A stretch of 64,000 nucleotides of DNA, from contig JAJYIF010000013.1 in the NCBI GenBank assembly GCA_021790195.1, positions 28,264 to 92,263 of the forward strand, written 5' to 3'. This document shows, piece after piece, positions 34,715 to 42,064 of the stretch. The DNA comes from Nitrospirota bacterium (lineage in GTDB: Bacteria; Nitrospirota; Thermodesulfovibrionia; Thermodesulfovibrionales; UBA9159). Each line of letters begins with the position of its first letter. The first letter of the stretch is position 1. A program made the translations under genes and the position numbers. Under the pieces are notes generated by a model. The model saw only the letters and a list, made by a program, of their open reading frames with translations. It ran no database searches and was not told where the DNA came from.

Positions 34715-35641
34715 TCACATCCACAAGAATAGAACTCCGATCAAAAAAAATATAACACCTGCAATCCAGTCACTTGCGTGAAGCTGTCCGACGCCGTATA
34801 TCTTTATGTTGTCAGAAAAGCCCCTGCTTTGCATGGCCTTGAAAATCTCTTCACACCGCAGCCTCGTCTTTTTGAACATAAAGGCGATCCTTCCGGCTAT
34901 CCATCCTCTCGCATCAACATTATTCACTTGCCCGGCCAATCTGCTCTTTTTTGCAAGATGCATGTCCTCGACCGTCTTTGCAAATATGAACATGTACTTA
35001 TAGGAAAGCGTAATGATCATGAGAAACCCGTCCGGCACCCTCAGCACCTTGAGCGCTCTTATGATCTCGGGGAATGGTGTTGTATACAAGACAAGGAATG
35101 AAAGGGCCAGAGAGTTCATGACCCTTGAGGTAAGCATCACGACTCCGTAGAAGCCTTCTCGCGTGATGCCGATTTCCCCGGGTATCTGATATATCCAGAA
35201 CCGATAGGGTCTTGAGAGACGAAGCACCGGGATAATGATATCGCCTTTTGTTATGACGTTGAAGGCAGACGGAAGCGCAACGAGAAACCCGAAAAAGAAG
35301 GCGAGGAAGAAAACCCGCTTGTAGAGGCCCACGATATTCAAGCGGGCTATTGTCATCAGGCTGAAAATGAAGCCGCCTATCAGGGCTTCGGGCAGGATGT
35401 CGTTTTTCAGGCTGACGATAACGATAAAGAAGATCAGGAATAGGACCTTTATCCTCGCATCGATCCGATGAAAGAAGCTGTCTCTTGCGGCGGTCTCCCA
35501 CTGGATATAGCCTGTCTTTATGACATTTGCCACATGATGAATTCCCTTTTCGATGAAAGGGATTTTAAGGCCCACGCTTCCCTGTGTGAAGGAATCAGAG
35601 GAGGGCCTTTCCAAAAGAAATGAAGGTATCTTACTTTTCAT
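34715..35641 (-). CDS. nikQ: Nickel/cobalt ECF transporter T component
   Basis: 308 aa. Five to six membrane helices of the CbiQ family; the coupling motif appears as ARGWIAGRIAFMFKKTRLRCEEIFKAMQSRGF (the A-R-G and S-R-G helices that touch the ATPase). The N-terminal 60 residues are longer than usual. Overlaps the preceding small subunit by 11 bases and is 7 bases from nikO. Confidence 0.88.
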   Translation of the reverse strand: MKSKIPSFLLERPSSDSFTQGSVGLKIPFIEKGIHHVANVIKTGYIQWETAARDSFFHRIDARIKVLFLIFFIVIVSLKNDILPEALIGGFIFSLMTIARLNIVGLYKRVFFLAFFFGFLVALPSAFNVITKGDIIIPVLRLSRPYRFWIYQIPGEIGITREGFYGVVMLTSRVMNSLALSFLVLYTTPFPEIIRALKVLRVPDGFLMIITLSYKYMFIFAKTVEDMHLAKKSRLAGQVNNVDARGWIAGRIAFMFKKTRLRCEEIFKAMQSRGFSDNIKIYGVGQLHASDWIAGVIFFLIGVLFLWM

Positions 35642-35963
35642 TCTTTGCGAGCACTCGTGAAAGCACGTATATCACAATGCCTACGGCCAGTATTCCAATG
35701 ATGCCGGAGGCTATATATGATATGACCTGAACAGTCATGGAAGCGCCTTCGCCTCCGAAATTATAGTCAGGCACGGGCGCTTTCCAAAGTTCGGATAATT
35801 TCTTCAATCCTTCCGGCACATAACCGAGAAGTTTTTCAATCTCCTCCGGTCCCCATTCTCCCCAAGCGCTGCCGGCCTTGAGTTTGTCCGGAAGGATAAC
35901 ACCGATGGGAGTAAGAAGCGCCATGATGAGAAGACCTATCCAAAGTTTTTTCTGTGTTGTCAT
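35631..35963 (-). CDS. nikN: Small PDGLE/NikN-like subunit
   Basis: 110 aa with helices at 5-25 and 80-102 flanking an extracytoplasmic loop (GEWGPEEIEKLLGYVPEGLKKLSELWKAPVPDYNF). This matches the PDGLE/CbiN-replacing small component of nickel transporters. It follows nikM by one base. Needed with NikM for metal loading in related systems. Confidence 0.82.
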   Translation of the reverse strand: MTTQKKLWIGLLIMALLTPIGVILPDKLKAGSAWGEWGPEEIEKLLGYVPEGLKKLSELWKAPVPDYNFGGEGASMTVQVISYIASGIIGILAVGIVIYVLSRVLAKNEK

Positions 35964-35964
35964 T

Positions 35965-36651
35965 TCATGCCTCCTTCGCTTTCAATGCATGAATCAACTC
36001 CGGCTCATGCTTCATAAAATATTTTAATAATAATAACGTCACAACCCCCTCGACAACGCTGAACAGCATCATATGCTCTAATGCCATTGCAGGGAGGGCC
36101 ACAGACAGAGGGTAAGGCGCATAAAGCGGCCTTCCGTCTGCGCCGCTTGCGATCAGAGGTTGGATACCAAATTCAAAGCCGGCAAATATCGAGGCAACGG
36201 AGAGCCCGGCCCACCCTGAAAGAAAAGCTGCGATATTGAACCTTGAGCCGCCAGTGAAATTTCCTCTGATAAGATTGAAAACCCAATAAGATACAAAGGG
36301 TATGACCACTGCCATATTAAAACAGTTTGCGCCGATTGCTGTAATCCCGCCGTCCCCGAATACCAAGGCCTGAACTATAAGACTGACAGATACTGCTATC
36401 ACCGCCGTCCACGGCCCCAAAAGAACTGCGATGATTCCACCGCCGACTGCATGTCCTGTAGTGCCGCCCGGGATTGGGACATTAAACATCATGATGAGAA
36501 AAGAAAAGGCCGCTGCCATCGCCAGATAGGGGACATGCTTGACCGAAAGCTCTTTCTTCATCTTCTTGAGAGCAACAGACCAAAATCCAATGGACACCCC
36601 CCAAAAGGGCACATATGTTTGAGGACTCAGGTAACCGTCAGGTATATGCAT
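35965..36651 (-). CDS. nikM: Nickel/cobalt ECF substrate-binding component
   Basis: 228 aa. Begins MHIPDGYLSP; in CbiM/NikM the N-terminal Met-His is folded into the membrane and His2 ligates the metal, so this exact start is required. Seven helices follow with PIPGGTTGHAVGGG, which includes a further conserved His. The first base abuts the stop of the 36652-37419 gene. Confidence 0.93.
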   Translation of the reverse strand: MHIPDGYLSPQTYVPFWGVSIGFWSVALKKMKKELSVKHVPYLAMAAAFSFLIMMFNVPIPGGTTGHAVGGGIIAVLLGPWTAVIAVSVSLIVQALVFGDGGITAIGANCFNMAVVIPFVSYWVFNLIRGNFTGGSRFNIAAFLSGWAGLSVASIFAGFEFGIQPLIASGADGRPLYAPYPLSVALPAMALEHMMLFSVVEGVVTLLLLKYFMKHEPELIHALKAKEA

Positions 36652-37419
36652 TTAAAACCTCCATGTAATGCCGCCACGGACAGCTATATCCGTTTCGGGT
36701 TTGGTTAAACCGCCCTTTAATCCAAGACCGATGTCAAAGTTCTCGCTGACCGAATAGATTAATCCGCCGAGAATATAAGCCGGGGGCGTGTCGGATGACT
36801 TCTCAGGGTTCGTCTCGACCCCGATGTCTCCGACAAGTTTCAGGTTCTTCAGCACTTCGACTGTCGAGGCAAGGGAGGCGTGCCATATGTTTTTGCGATC
36901 TTCGCCCGTGTTATTGTTTCTGATGTAGGCTAGGTTAAAATGAAATGCCCAAGGGTTCACTTCTTTTGACGCAATAAGAAAAAGATAATATGTCATCTTT
37001 CCGTTTCCGAGGTCTTTTTCATCATTCCCCGTGGGAATGGTAAAGCCCGGCTTCAAAGCAAAGCTTAACCCTTCCTTTTCATAGAATCTCCACTTTGATT
37101 CTATGGCCAAATCTGAAAGACCGTGTTCCCGCGACACCGATACTGAATCGTCTGAGCGCCATGATGAATAAGGGATCGTGAGAATAATATCCACAGGATC
37201 ACTAATCCCATAAGTCAATGTCGCCGACAGATCGCCATTCTTGTTTGTCACGCTCTCTTCCTTGTCATGTCCGTATTCTCCAAAGAGTTCCAACTGGAAC
37301 TTGCCTTTTCCCTGCGTCCCCGTGTCATCGGTGATCAGAGGAATCGCGGCATATGCAGGCGCACAAAAAATCCCTGCAATAACGATAAATGCTATAGCTG
37401 CATGAACTACATATTTCAT
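36652..37419 (-). CDS. Putative outer-membrane porin of the nickel operon
   Basis: 255 aa. Signal peptide of about 24 residues (AFIVIAGIFCAPAYA), then a beta-rich sequence ending in aromatic Phe (GGITWRF). Resembles small 'transporter'/phenol-degradation-type barrel proteins encoded in ECF nickel operons. As the first gene of the operon and under likely NikR control, it may let nickel through the outer membrane (inference). Confidence 0.75.
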   Translation of the reverse strand: MKYVVHAAIAFIVIAGIFCAPAYAAIPLITDDTGTQGKGKFQLELFGEYGHDKEESVTNKNGDLSATLTYGISDPVDIILTIPYSSWRSDDSVSVSREHGLSDLAIESKWRFYEKEGLSFALKPGFTIPTGNDEKDLGNGKMTYYLFLIASKEVNPWAFHFNLAYIRNNNTGEDRKNIWHASLASTVEVLKNLKLVGDIGVETNPEKSSDTPPAYILGGLIYSVSENFDIGLGLKGGLTKPETDIAVRGGITWRF

Positions 37420-37459
37420 CCCTTTCCTCCTTAAACAGGTTTTTTGATAAAATATGTAT

Positions 37460-37530
37460 GGGAATCGTTGCGGCTCGCAGCATTTCCCACACAGCAGGGG
37501 GCCTCTCCACAGGCTCCCTGTCTTTTTATC
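37460..37530 (+). ncRNA. Two-hairpin element with plus-strand U tract upstream of the nickel operon
   Basis: A hairpin GGGAA(37461)...TTCCC with inner TGCG-GCT-CGCA is followed by CAGGGGGCCT (37495-37504) paired with AGGCTCCCTG (37511-37520) and TCTTTTTAT. This is terminator-like only on the plus strand, opposite to the flanking genes. It could be an antisense/small RNA or part of the operon leader read from the other strand. Hand-folded. Confidence 0.35.
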
Positions 37531-37601
37531 CTCCTTTCGTTTTATTTTTGTTTGCCTTGCCGCCCATCTGCATGATGTCTTTTCCGTAAATCCCCTCTTT
37601 G

Positions 37602-37628
37602 GTGCTACCTCTCTACTAATCGTGCTAC
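37602..37628. promoter_or_regulatory. Paired NikR half-sites upstream of the nickel operon
   Basis: GTGCTAC at 37602 and again at 37622, with 13 bp between. Half-site and spacing equal those of the palindromic site before nikR (38066-38092), but here the halves are directly repeated. It lies 183 bases before the first transporter gene. Confidence 0.55.
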
Positions 37629-37647
37629 CATATGTCCAAAAAAAAAG

Positions 37648-38064
37648 TTACTTCAAGTGCTTCCCGGTTGTCGTCACTGTCAATTTCCCGTGCTTAACGC
37701 CTTTTGTGCCGATCAGTCTATCAGCGATTGTCTTTATGTCCTTTGCTTTGCCCTTCACAACGATCACCTCAAGGCAGTTGTGCTCATCGAGGTGTATATG
37801 CATTGAAGAAACTATGGCGCTATGGTAATGATGCTGAAGATCGGTCAAAGTATCCGTGAGTTCTCTGGTATCGTGGGAATATACAAGTGTTATAGTTCCA
37901 ACGGTCTCGGTAGTAACGGATTCCCATTCTTCCGTGACGAGACTGTCCCTGATAAGGTCGCGGATCGCCTCACTACGGTTTACGTACCCCTTCTTTCTTA
38001 TGAGGTCATCAAACCGCTCGATCAACGCCTTGTCAAGTGATATGCCGAATCTAAAAACAGCCAT
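37648..38064 (-). CDS. nikR: Nickel-responsive regulator NikR
   Basis: 138 aa. RHH domain ([37 protein letters not shown]) followed by the ACT-like nickel domain with the high-affinity ligand set in [28 protein letters not shown] (His, His-x-His, Cys). It represses nickel uptake when Ni is high. It is upstream of and codirectional with the transporter operon but separated by 228 bases, and has its own palindromic operator. Confidence 0.95.
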   Translation of the reverse strand: MAVFRFGISLDKALIERFDDLIRKKGYVNRSEAIRDLIRDSLVTEEWESVTTETVGTITLVYSHDTRELTDTLTDLQHHYHSAIVSSMHIHLDEHNCLEVIVVKGKAKDIKTIADRLIGTKGVKHGKLTVTTTGKHLK

Positions 38065-38065
38065 G

Positions 38066-38092
38066 GTGCTACTATATCCATTATCGTAGCAC
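38066..38092. promoter_or_regulatory. NikR operator (palindrome)
   Basis: GTGCTAC-N13-GTAGCAC, a perfect 7+7 inverted repeat two bases upstream of the nikR start codon. It has the arm length and spacing of NikR sites described in delta-proteobacteria (GTGTTAC-N13/14-GTAACAC type). Implies autoregulation. Confidence 0.75.
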
Positions 38093-38253
38093 TTGTCAAG
38101 TCACGGCCATCATATGGTTTGCTCATAGCCATCTTTTTCAGATTATGCCTATACCTGTGGTTTTGTAGATAGACAATATCTATTTGTCTTATCGAGCCGG
38201 TATATCTTAGACTCTATTGTTTCAGTCAGTTCACCTTTTGAAGGAGGTTTTCG

Positions 38254-38397
38254 ATGAGCAGAAGACGTATGCTTTCAATCTTCATCACGGCATTAACCAT
38301 ATTCGGCCTTGTCCATCAGGCAGCAGCCAAGGAGCAGTAATTATCCGAATTGGAAGGGAAATTGAATAGCGCAATGAAATACATCGGCTGTACCTGA
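38254..38397 (+). pseudogene. Truncated exported micro-protein gene with internal stop
   Basis: ATG 38254 has a strong AAGGAGG site. It encodes a signal peptide (MSRRRMLSIFITALTIFGL, then VHQAAAKEQ) ended by TAA at 38338. The same frame continues with coding-like LSELEGKLNSAMKYIGCT to TGA at 38395, three bases before the tRNA. Probably a gene broken by one nonsense change and truncation. Confidence 0.45.
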
Positions 38398-38399
38398 AT

Positions 38400-38494
38400 G
38401 GGGGGCAAGGGGCTGGCGCCCCTCCTGGTCTGCAAAACCAGCGGTATAGCCGAAAAAAGGCTATGGTGGGTTCGATTCCCACTGTCCCCCTCCA
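38400..38494 (+). tRNA. SelC-like tRNA with cysteine anticodon (GCA)
   Basis: 95 nt with encoded CCA. Hand fold: acceptor stem of 8 bp (38400-38407 with 38483-38490, one G-U), T stem 5 bp (38466-38470/38478-38482) with loop TTCGATT, D stem 5-6 bp closed by a 4-nt loop (38414-38417), anticodon stem 5 bp (38425-38429/38437-38441) with loop CTGCAAA, and a long variable arm of 7 bp with an A-rich loop (38445-38465). This 8/5 branch, compact D arm and long variable arm are the plan of bacterial tRNA-Sec. The anticodon is GCA and position 73 is U, both cysteine identity elements. Minor SelC-like cysteine tRNAs have been reported in some bacteria. Confidence 0.85.
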
Positions 38495-38607
38495 ATCATT
38501 TTGATCTCATGTTAAGAAGAGAGGATAAGATTAAGTCTCGGAAGCATAGGGAATGGAAGAATAATGCCAGATGTAATTCATAAACTTCAAAAGAACCCGG
38601 AGGACAA

Positions 38608-39885
38608 ATGAGCGGAAAAGATTACACGGAGATGTGGAAAGGGCTTGGGCTGAATCTTGAAAACCATGCAGGACTTTTAGGCGTTCTTTCAAAGACGTAT
38701 AAGGACATCTACCTCAATCAGAAGAACAGGCCCAGGGCGATGGATTATTTCGATTTCGTCATCTCAGAAGTCCATGGGCTAAGGATCGAGGAAATTCTTA
38801 ATGCCAAGAAGACCGGCAGGAAAGTTGTGGGCGCCTTCTGTGTTTACGTTCCGGAGGAGATAGTCCTTGCTGCGGACGGCGTATGTAGATGCGGTTGCGC
38901 CGGCGCCGAGGTCGGCTCGGATCAGGCCGAGAAGTTCATCCCGAGGAACACCTGCGCTCTGATAAAGGCGTTTATGGGCTTCAAGCTCTCAGGACTCTGC
39001 CCTTACGTTGAATCAACCGACCTTATTGTGGGTGAAACCACCTGCGACGGCAAGAAGAAGGCGTATGAAAGCCTCAATGACATAACCGGCAAGGTCTACG
39101 TTATGGAAATCCCGCACATGAAGACCGCGGAGGACAGGAAGCTCTGGCTTAGTGAAGTTAAGAGGTTCAGGGACAGAATGGAGGAGCTTTCCGGCAAGAA
39201 GATAACCGTTGAGGCCCTCAAGAAGGCCGCCGGGGTTGTGAACGCGAAGAGAAAGGCACTGCAAAGGCTCAGCAGGCTCAGGGCCGCGGCCCCGGCCCCG
39301 ATATCCGGCCTGGACGCTCTCCTTGTGAATCAGGTCTCCTTTTATGACGACCCTCTCAGGTTCACTGAGATGACAAACAGGCTCTGTGACGAACTCGAAG
39401 AAAGGGTAGCCAGGAAAAACGGTATGGCTGAAAAGGGCGCCCCGCGTATACTCATCTCCGGCTCGCCGATGGCTATACCAAACTGGAAGCTGCATGCGAT
39501 AGTCGAAGGAAGCGGTGCGGTCGCGGTCGGTGAGGAGTCGTGCATCGGAGAGAGAAATCACCGGGACCTGCTGGATGAGAGCTTCTCAAGCATGGACGAG
39601 GCCATGGATAAACTGGCTTCACGATATCTTGGAATAGACTGCGCCTGTTTTACGCCTAATAACGAACGGTTCGATAACATAAAGACATTGACCAAAAGTC
39701 TAAAGGCGGACGGTGTTATACATTATGCCCTCCAGTTCTGCACGCCGTACATGATGGAGGCTTACAGGGCCGAGAAGGCAGTTGCGGGAACACCCTTTTT
39801 GAGGATAGAGACTGATTACAGCATGGAGGATTTTGGTCAGCTCCAGACACGGGTGGAGGCATTTCTGGAGCAGATTAAGGGATAG
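38608..39885 (+). CDS. Double-cubane-cluster protein (2-hydroxyacyl-CoA dehydratase family)
   Basis: 425 aa. The family core GAFCVYVPEEIVLAADGVC, RNTCALIKAFMGF, GLCPYVESTDLIVGETTCDGKKKAYE matches single-subunit double-cubane-cluster proteins more closely than the paired HgdA/B dehydratases. Many conserved cysteines (for example in CRCGCAGAE and DCACFT) can ligate the [8Fe-9S] cluster. With ATP-driven one-electron input from its activator (next gene), such proteins reduce difficult small molecules in vitro; the natural substrate is unknown. It follows the SelC-like tRNA by 113 bases and has a GGAGG site. Confidence 0.85.
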   Translation: MSGKDYTEMWKGLGLNLENHAGLLGVLSKTYKDIYLNQKNRPRAMDYFDFVISEVHGLRIEEILNAKKTGRKVVGAFCVYVPEEIVLAADGVCRCGCAGAEVGSDQAEKFIPRNTCALIKAFMGFKLSGLCPYVESTDLIVGETTCDGKKKAYESLNDITGKVYVMEIPHMKTAEDRKLWLSEVKRFRDRMEELSGKKITVEALKKAAGVVNAKRKALQRLSRLRAAAPAPISGLDALLVNQVSFYDDPLRFTEMTNRLCDELEERVARKNGMAEKGAPRILISGSPMAIPNWKLHAIVEGSGAVAVGEESCIGERNHRDLLDESFSSMDEAMDKLASRYLGIDCACFTPNNERFDNIKTLTKSLKADGVIHYALQFCTPYMMEAYRAEKAVAGTPFLRIETDYSMEDFGQLQTRVEAFLEQIKG

Positions 39886-39886
39886 C

Positions 39887-40660
39887 ATGGTAGTAGGCGC
39901 AGACCTCGGATCGCGGACAATCAAGGTGGCTGCTGTTGAAGGCGGCCGCCTTGTTGATTTCAAAATAGCTGAAAGCGGCTACGATCCCCACTTGCAGTCG
40001 CTGAAGATGATGAAGGGCTACCATCCTTCGAGGATTATTGCCACTGGATACGGAAGACACCTGGCAAAGAGGCACTTTGCCGACGATGTAATAACCGAGA
40101 TAAAGGCCCATGCCCTCGGCGCCCGCCATTTCTTTCCCCACTGCAGAACCATCGTTGACGTGGGTGGTCAGGACACCAAGGTCATAGCTCTTGACGAACG
40201 CGGCAAGGTGCTCAATTTTCAGATGAATGATAAGTGTGCTGCCGGAACCGGCAGGTTTCTTGAAATCATGTCCGCATCCCTGGGATATGCCCTTTCAGAA
40301 TTCGGCTTCGAGGCATTAAAGGGGAAAGACGACATCAGGATCAGCAGCATGTGCACGGTCTTTGCCGAATCAGAGGTTATTTCGCTCAAGAATCACGGAA
40401 CTCCGAAGGCTGATATCGCCAAAGCAGTTCACATATCGGTAATCGAGCGGATGCTCGCCATGCTTGTGCGTATCGGCTACGGTGATGCTGTGGTCTTTAC
40501 CGGCGGGGTGGCGAAGAATCCCGCTGCCGTGAATCTCCTACAGAAAAGGATTGACGTAGAAATACTGGTTCCCGAACCGCCGGATATCGCCGGCGCCCTG
40601 GGGGCAGCGCTATACGGTGAAACCGAAACGGTCAAAGCCCCGGCCGGTTGCACTGATTGA
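39887..40660 (+). CDS. ATP-dependent activator of the double-cubane-cluster protein (BadF/HgdC family)
   Basis: 257 aa from ATG 39887, one base after the preceding stop; the frame opens earlier but inside the other gene. ASKHA ATPase fold with phosphate loops GADLGSRTIKVAAV and VDVGGQDTKVI, the cluster-binding cysteines in NDKCAAGTGRFLE and SSMCTVFAESE, and FTGGVAKN. A homodimer sharing one [4Fe-4S] cluster that injects low-potential electrons into the partner. Pairing with a lone dehydratase-like gene is the usual DCCP/DCCR arrangement. Confidence 0.9.
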   Translation: MVVGADLGSRTIKVAAVEGGRLVDFKIAESGYDPHLQSLKMMKGYHPSRIIATGYGRHLAKRHFADDVITEIKAHALGARHFFPHCRTIVDVGGQDTKVIALDERGKVLNFQMNDKCAAGTGRFLEIMSASLGYALSEFGFEALKGKDDIRISSMCTVFAESEVISLKNHGTPKADIAKAVHISVIERMLAMLVRIGYGDAVVFTGGVAKNPAAVNLLQKRIDVEILVPEPPDIAGALGAALYGETETVKAPAGCTD

Positions 40661-40702
40661 AGAAGAACATGAACCCCATCTTAAGACATGAAAGGAGTAC
40701 TG

Positions 40703-40937
40703 ATGAAGACAATACAAAGAATAGTATTCGGTTGTTTCTTATTCTCTCTATTCGTTCTTGTTTCTCAGTCAAATGGAGCGGATTTCAGGCCTAAAGAAAA
40801 GAAGATCATAGTCTACTTGTAACACAGGAGACAGGAGTTACACGGCTTACAGAAAGCTGATGAAGCTGGCTTATCCAAATATCTTCCAGAGGATCTTTGG
40901 CGATTGGAAGGATTCGGGCCGGCAAGTAAAGAAATAG
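40703..40937 (+). pseudogene. Exported rhodanese, frameshifted and internally deleted
   Basis: ATG 40703 (AAGGAG site) encodes a signal peptide then RPKEKKIIVYL and TAA at 40820. One base on, the +1 frame from 40818 reads CNTGDRSYTAYRKLMKL and AYPNIFQRIFGDWKDSGR to TAG 40935. Together this is the C-terminal half of a rhodanese with its catalytic Cys loop (C-NTGDRS). The N-terminal half of the domain is missing. A sulfur-transfer pseudogene next to yedF. Confidence 0.6.
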
Positions 40938-40946
40938 GAGGTTGAG

Positions 40947-41537
40947 ATGATTATTGACGCGAGAGGTCAGGGCTGTCCCAAGCCCGTCATGATGGCGGAA
41001 GAAGCCCTTTCGGGGATGACTGAAGGCATTGTTGAGGTGGTTGTCGATAACGAGGCCTCGGCCGACAACCTCGCATGGTTTGCAAAGAAGAACGCTTTCT
41101 ATTCCGAAATTGTAAGAGACGGAAAGGACTGGCGGGTAAAGATAGTAAAAGGATATGTTTGCGCGCCTTCAGCAGCCAAGGATGCAACACCGGAGTCAGG
41201 AAAAAGCATGCTGCTTGTCGTGGCTACTGACACAATGGGAAAGGAAGAGGAACTCGGCAAGGTCCTGATGAAGACCTATTTCGAAACCATGAAGACCTAC
41301 AGACAGGTCCCCCACGCCATATTCTTTTTGAACGCAGGGGTCAAGCTTACGACCACAAATGAAGAGGTCTGTACACTCCTGAGAGAGATCGAAACCATGG
41401 GCGTCGAGATATATTCCTGCGGCACATGCCTTAAGTATTACAACATCGAGAACGAGCTTAAAGTGGGGCGCAGAGGAACGACGAACCATGTCGTTGAAGG
41501 TATGCAGGACTTTGATAAGACTGTATGGATAGGATAG
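40947..41537 (+). CDS. yedF: Selenium-metabolism protein YedF (TusA + DsrE-like)
   Basis: 196 aa. N-terminal TusA-like domain with the reactive Cys in RGQGCPKPVMMAEEAL (CPxP intact). C-terminal DsrE-like domain with LLVVATDTMGKEEELGKVLMKTYFETM and CGTCLKYYNIENEL. This two-domain form is a recognised marker of selenium utilisation, often near selD, and is thought to handle selenium or sulfur. Here it stands beside the SelC-like tRNA and DCCP genes, and a likely selenoprotein lies at 414-647. Confidence 0.93.
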   Translation: MIIDARGQGCPKPVMMAEEALSGMTEGIVEVVVDNEASADNLAWFAKKNAFYSEIVRDGKDWRVKIVKGYVCAPSAAKDATPESGKSMLLVVATDTMGKEEELGKVLMKTYFETMKTYRQVPHAIFFLNAGVKLTTTNEEVCTLLREIETMGVEIYSCGTCLKYYNIENELKVGRRGTTNHVVEGMQDFDKTVWIG

Positions 41538-41656
41538 GCGCGGCCCTCTGAGTCTGCAGCAATGCTGTTCTTTGCCGATGTGATTCCCGTTCGGCCGTCA
41601 TAAAGCGGCCCGGCGAAGCCTTGCCTTTCCGTTATTTCCGTGAGTATACTACGGTC

Positions 41657-42064
41657 ATGCATAAGAGAGGCTCGCCGGCGTACAAGGAGAACTCTTCCCC
41701 GGGCCTTCGAGGGCGAATCTGGATAGAGGGCGGGGAAGGCACTTTCCTCGGTTACGGACGCATCATCCTGCTTGAGCGTGTCCGCGAGTTCGGTTCCATA
41801 ACAAGGGCGGCGAAATCGATGGAGATATCATACAGGCATGCCTGGGAGCTTGTGGATTCGATGAACAGGCAGGCGCGAAAGTCACTGGTCGAGGCGGCAA
41901 CCGGCGGCAAGGGCGGCGGAGGCGCCAGGCTGACAGAAGAAGGGGAAAAGGCGATCAGTCTGTTTTGGAGGTTTTATAAAGATTTTCAGGAATTCCTTGA
42001 ACGTGAGGAGAAAGAACTCGGCTTTCCCCCGGACAAGAAGAACAAAAGGAGGAGTCATGTTTAG
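41657..42064 (+). CDS. ModE-type molybdate/tungstate-related winged-helix protein
   Basis: 135 aa from ATG 41657. The ModE N-terminal HTH is clear: LGYGRIILLERVREFGSITRAAKSMEISYRHAWELVDSMNRQ, then the wing ending GGKGGGGARLTEEGEKAISLF. It lacks the C-terminal MOP (oxyanion-binding) domains of E. coli ModE, so it may respond otherwise. Its end overlaps tupA, indicating co-transcription and a regulatory role for that transporter. Confidence 0.85.
   Translation: MHKRGSPAYKENSSPGLRGRIWIEGGEGTFLGYGRIILLERVREFGSITRAAKSMEISYRHAWELVDSMNRQARKSLVEAATGGKGGGGARLTEEGEKAISLFWRFYKDFQEFLEREEKELGFPPDKKNKRRSHV

Noticed and set aside
37455..37540. Structured nickel-operon leader considered as a cobalamin or NiCo riboswitch
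   Set aside because: Neither the B12-box/GCCACTG-type core nor the NiCo four-way junction could be traced, and the U tract is on the opposite strand.
38400..38494. The SelC-like tRNA as decoder of the UGA at 474-476
   Set aside because: Its anticodon GCA reads UGC/UGU, not UGA. A separate tRNA-Sec(UCA) must exist for the proposed selenoprotein.
40703..40937. Programmed +1 frameshift as explanation for the rhodanese
   Set aside because: Half of the rhodanese domain is also missing, so decay is the simpler reading; no slippery site or stimulatory structure was seen.
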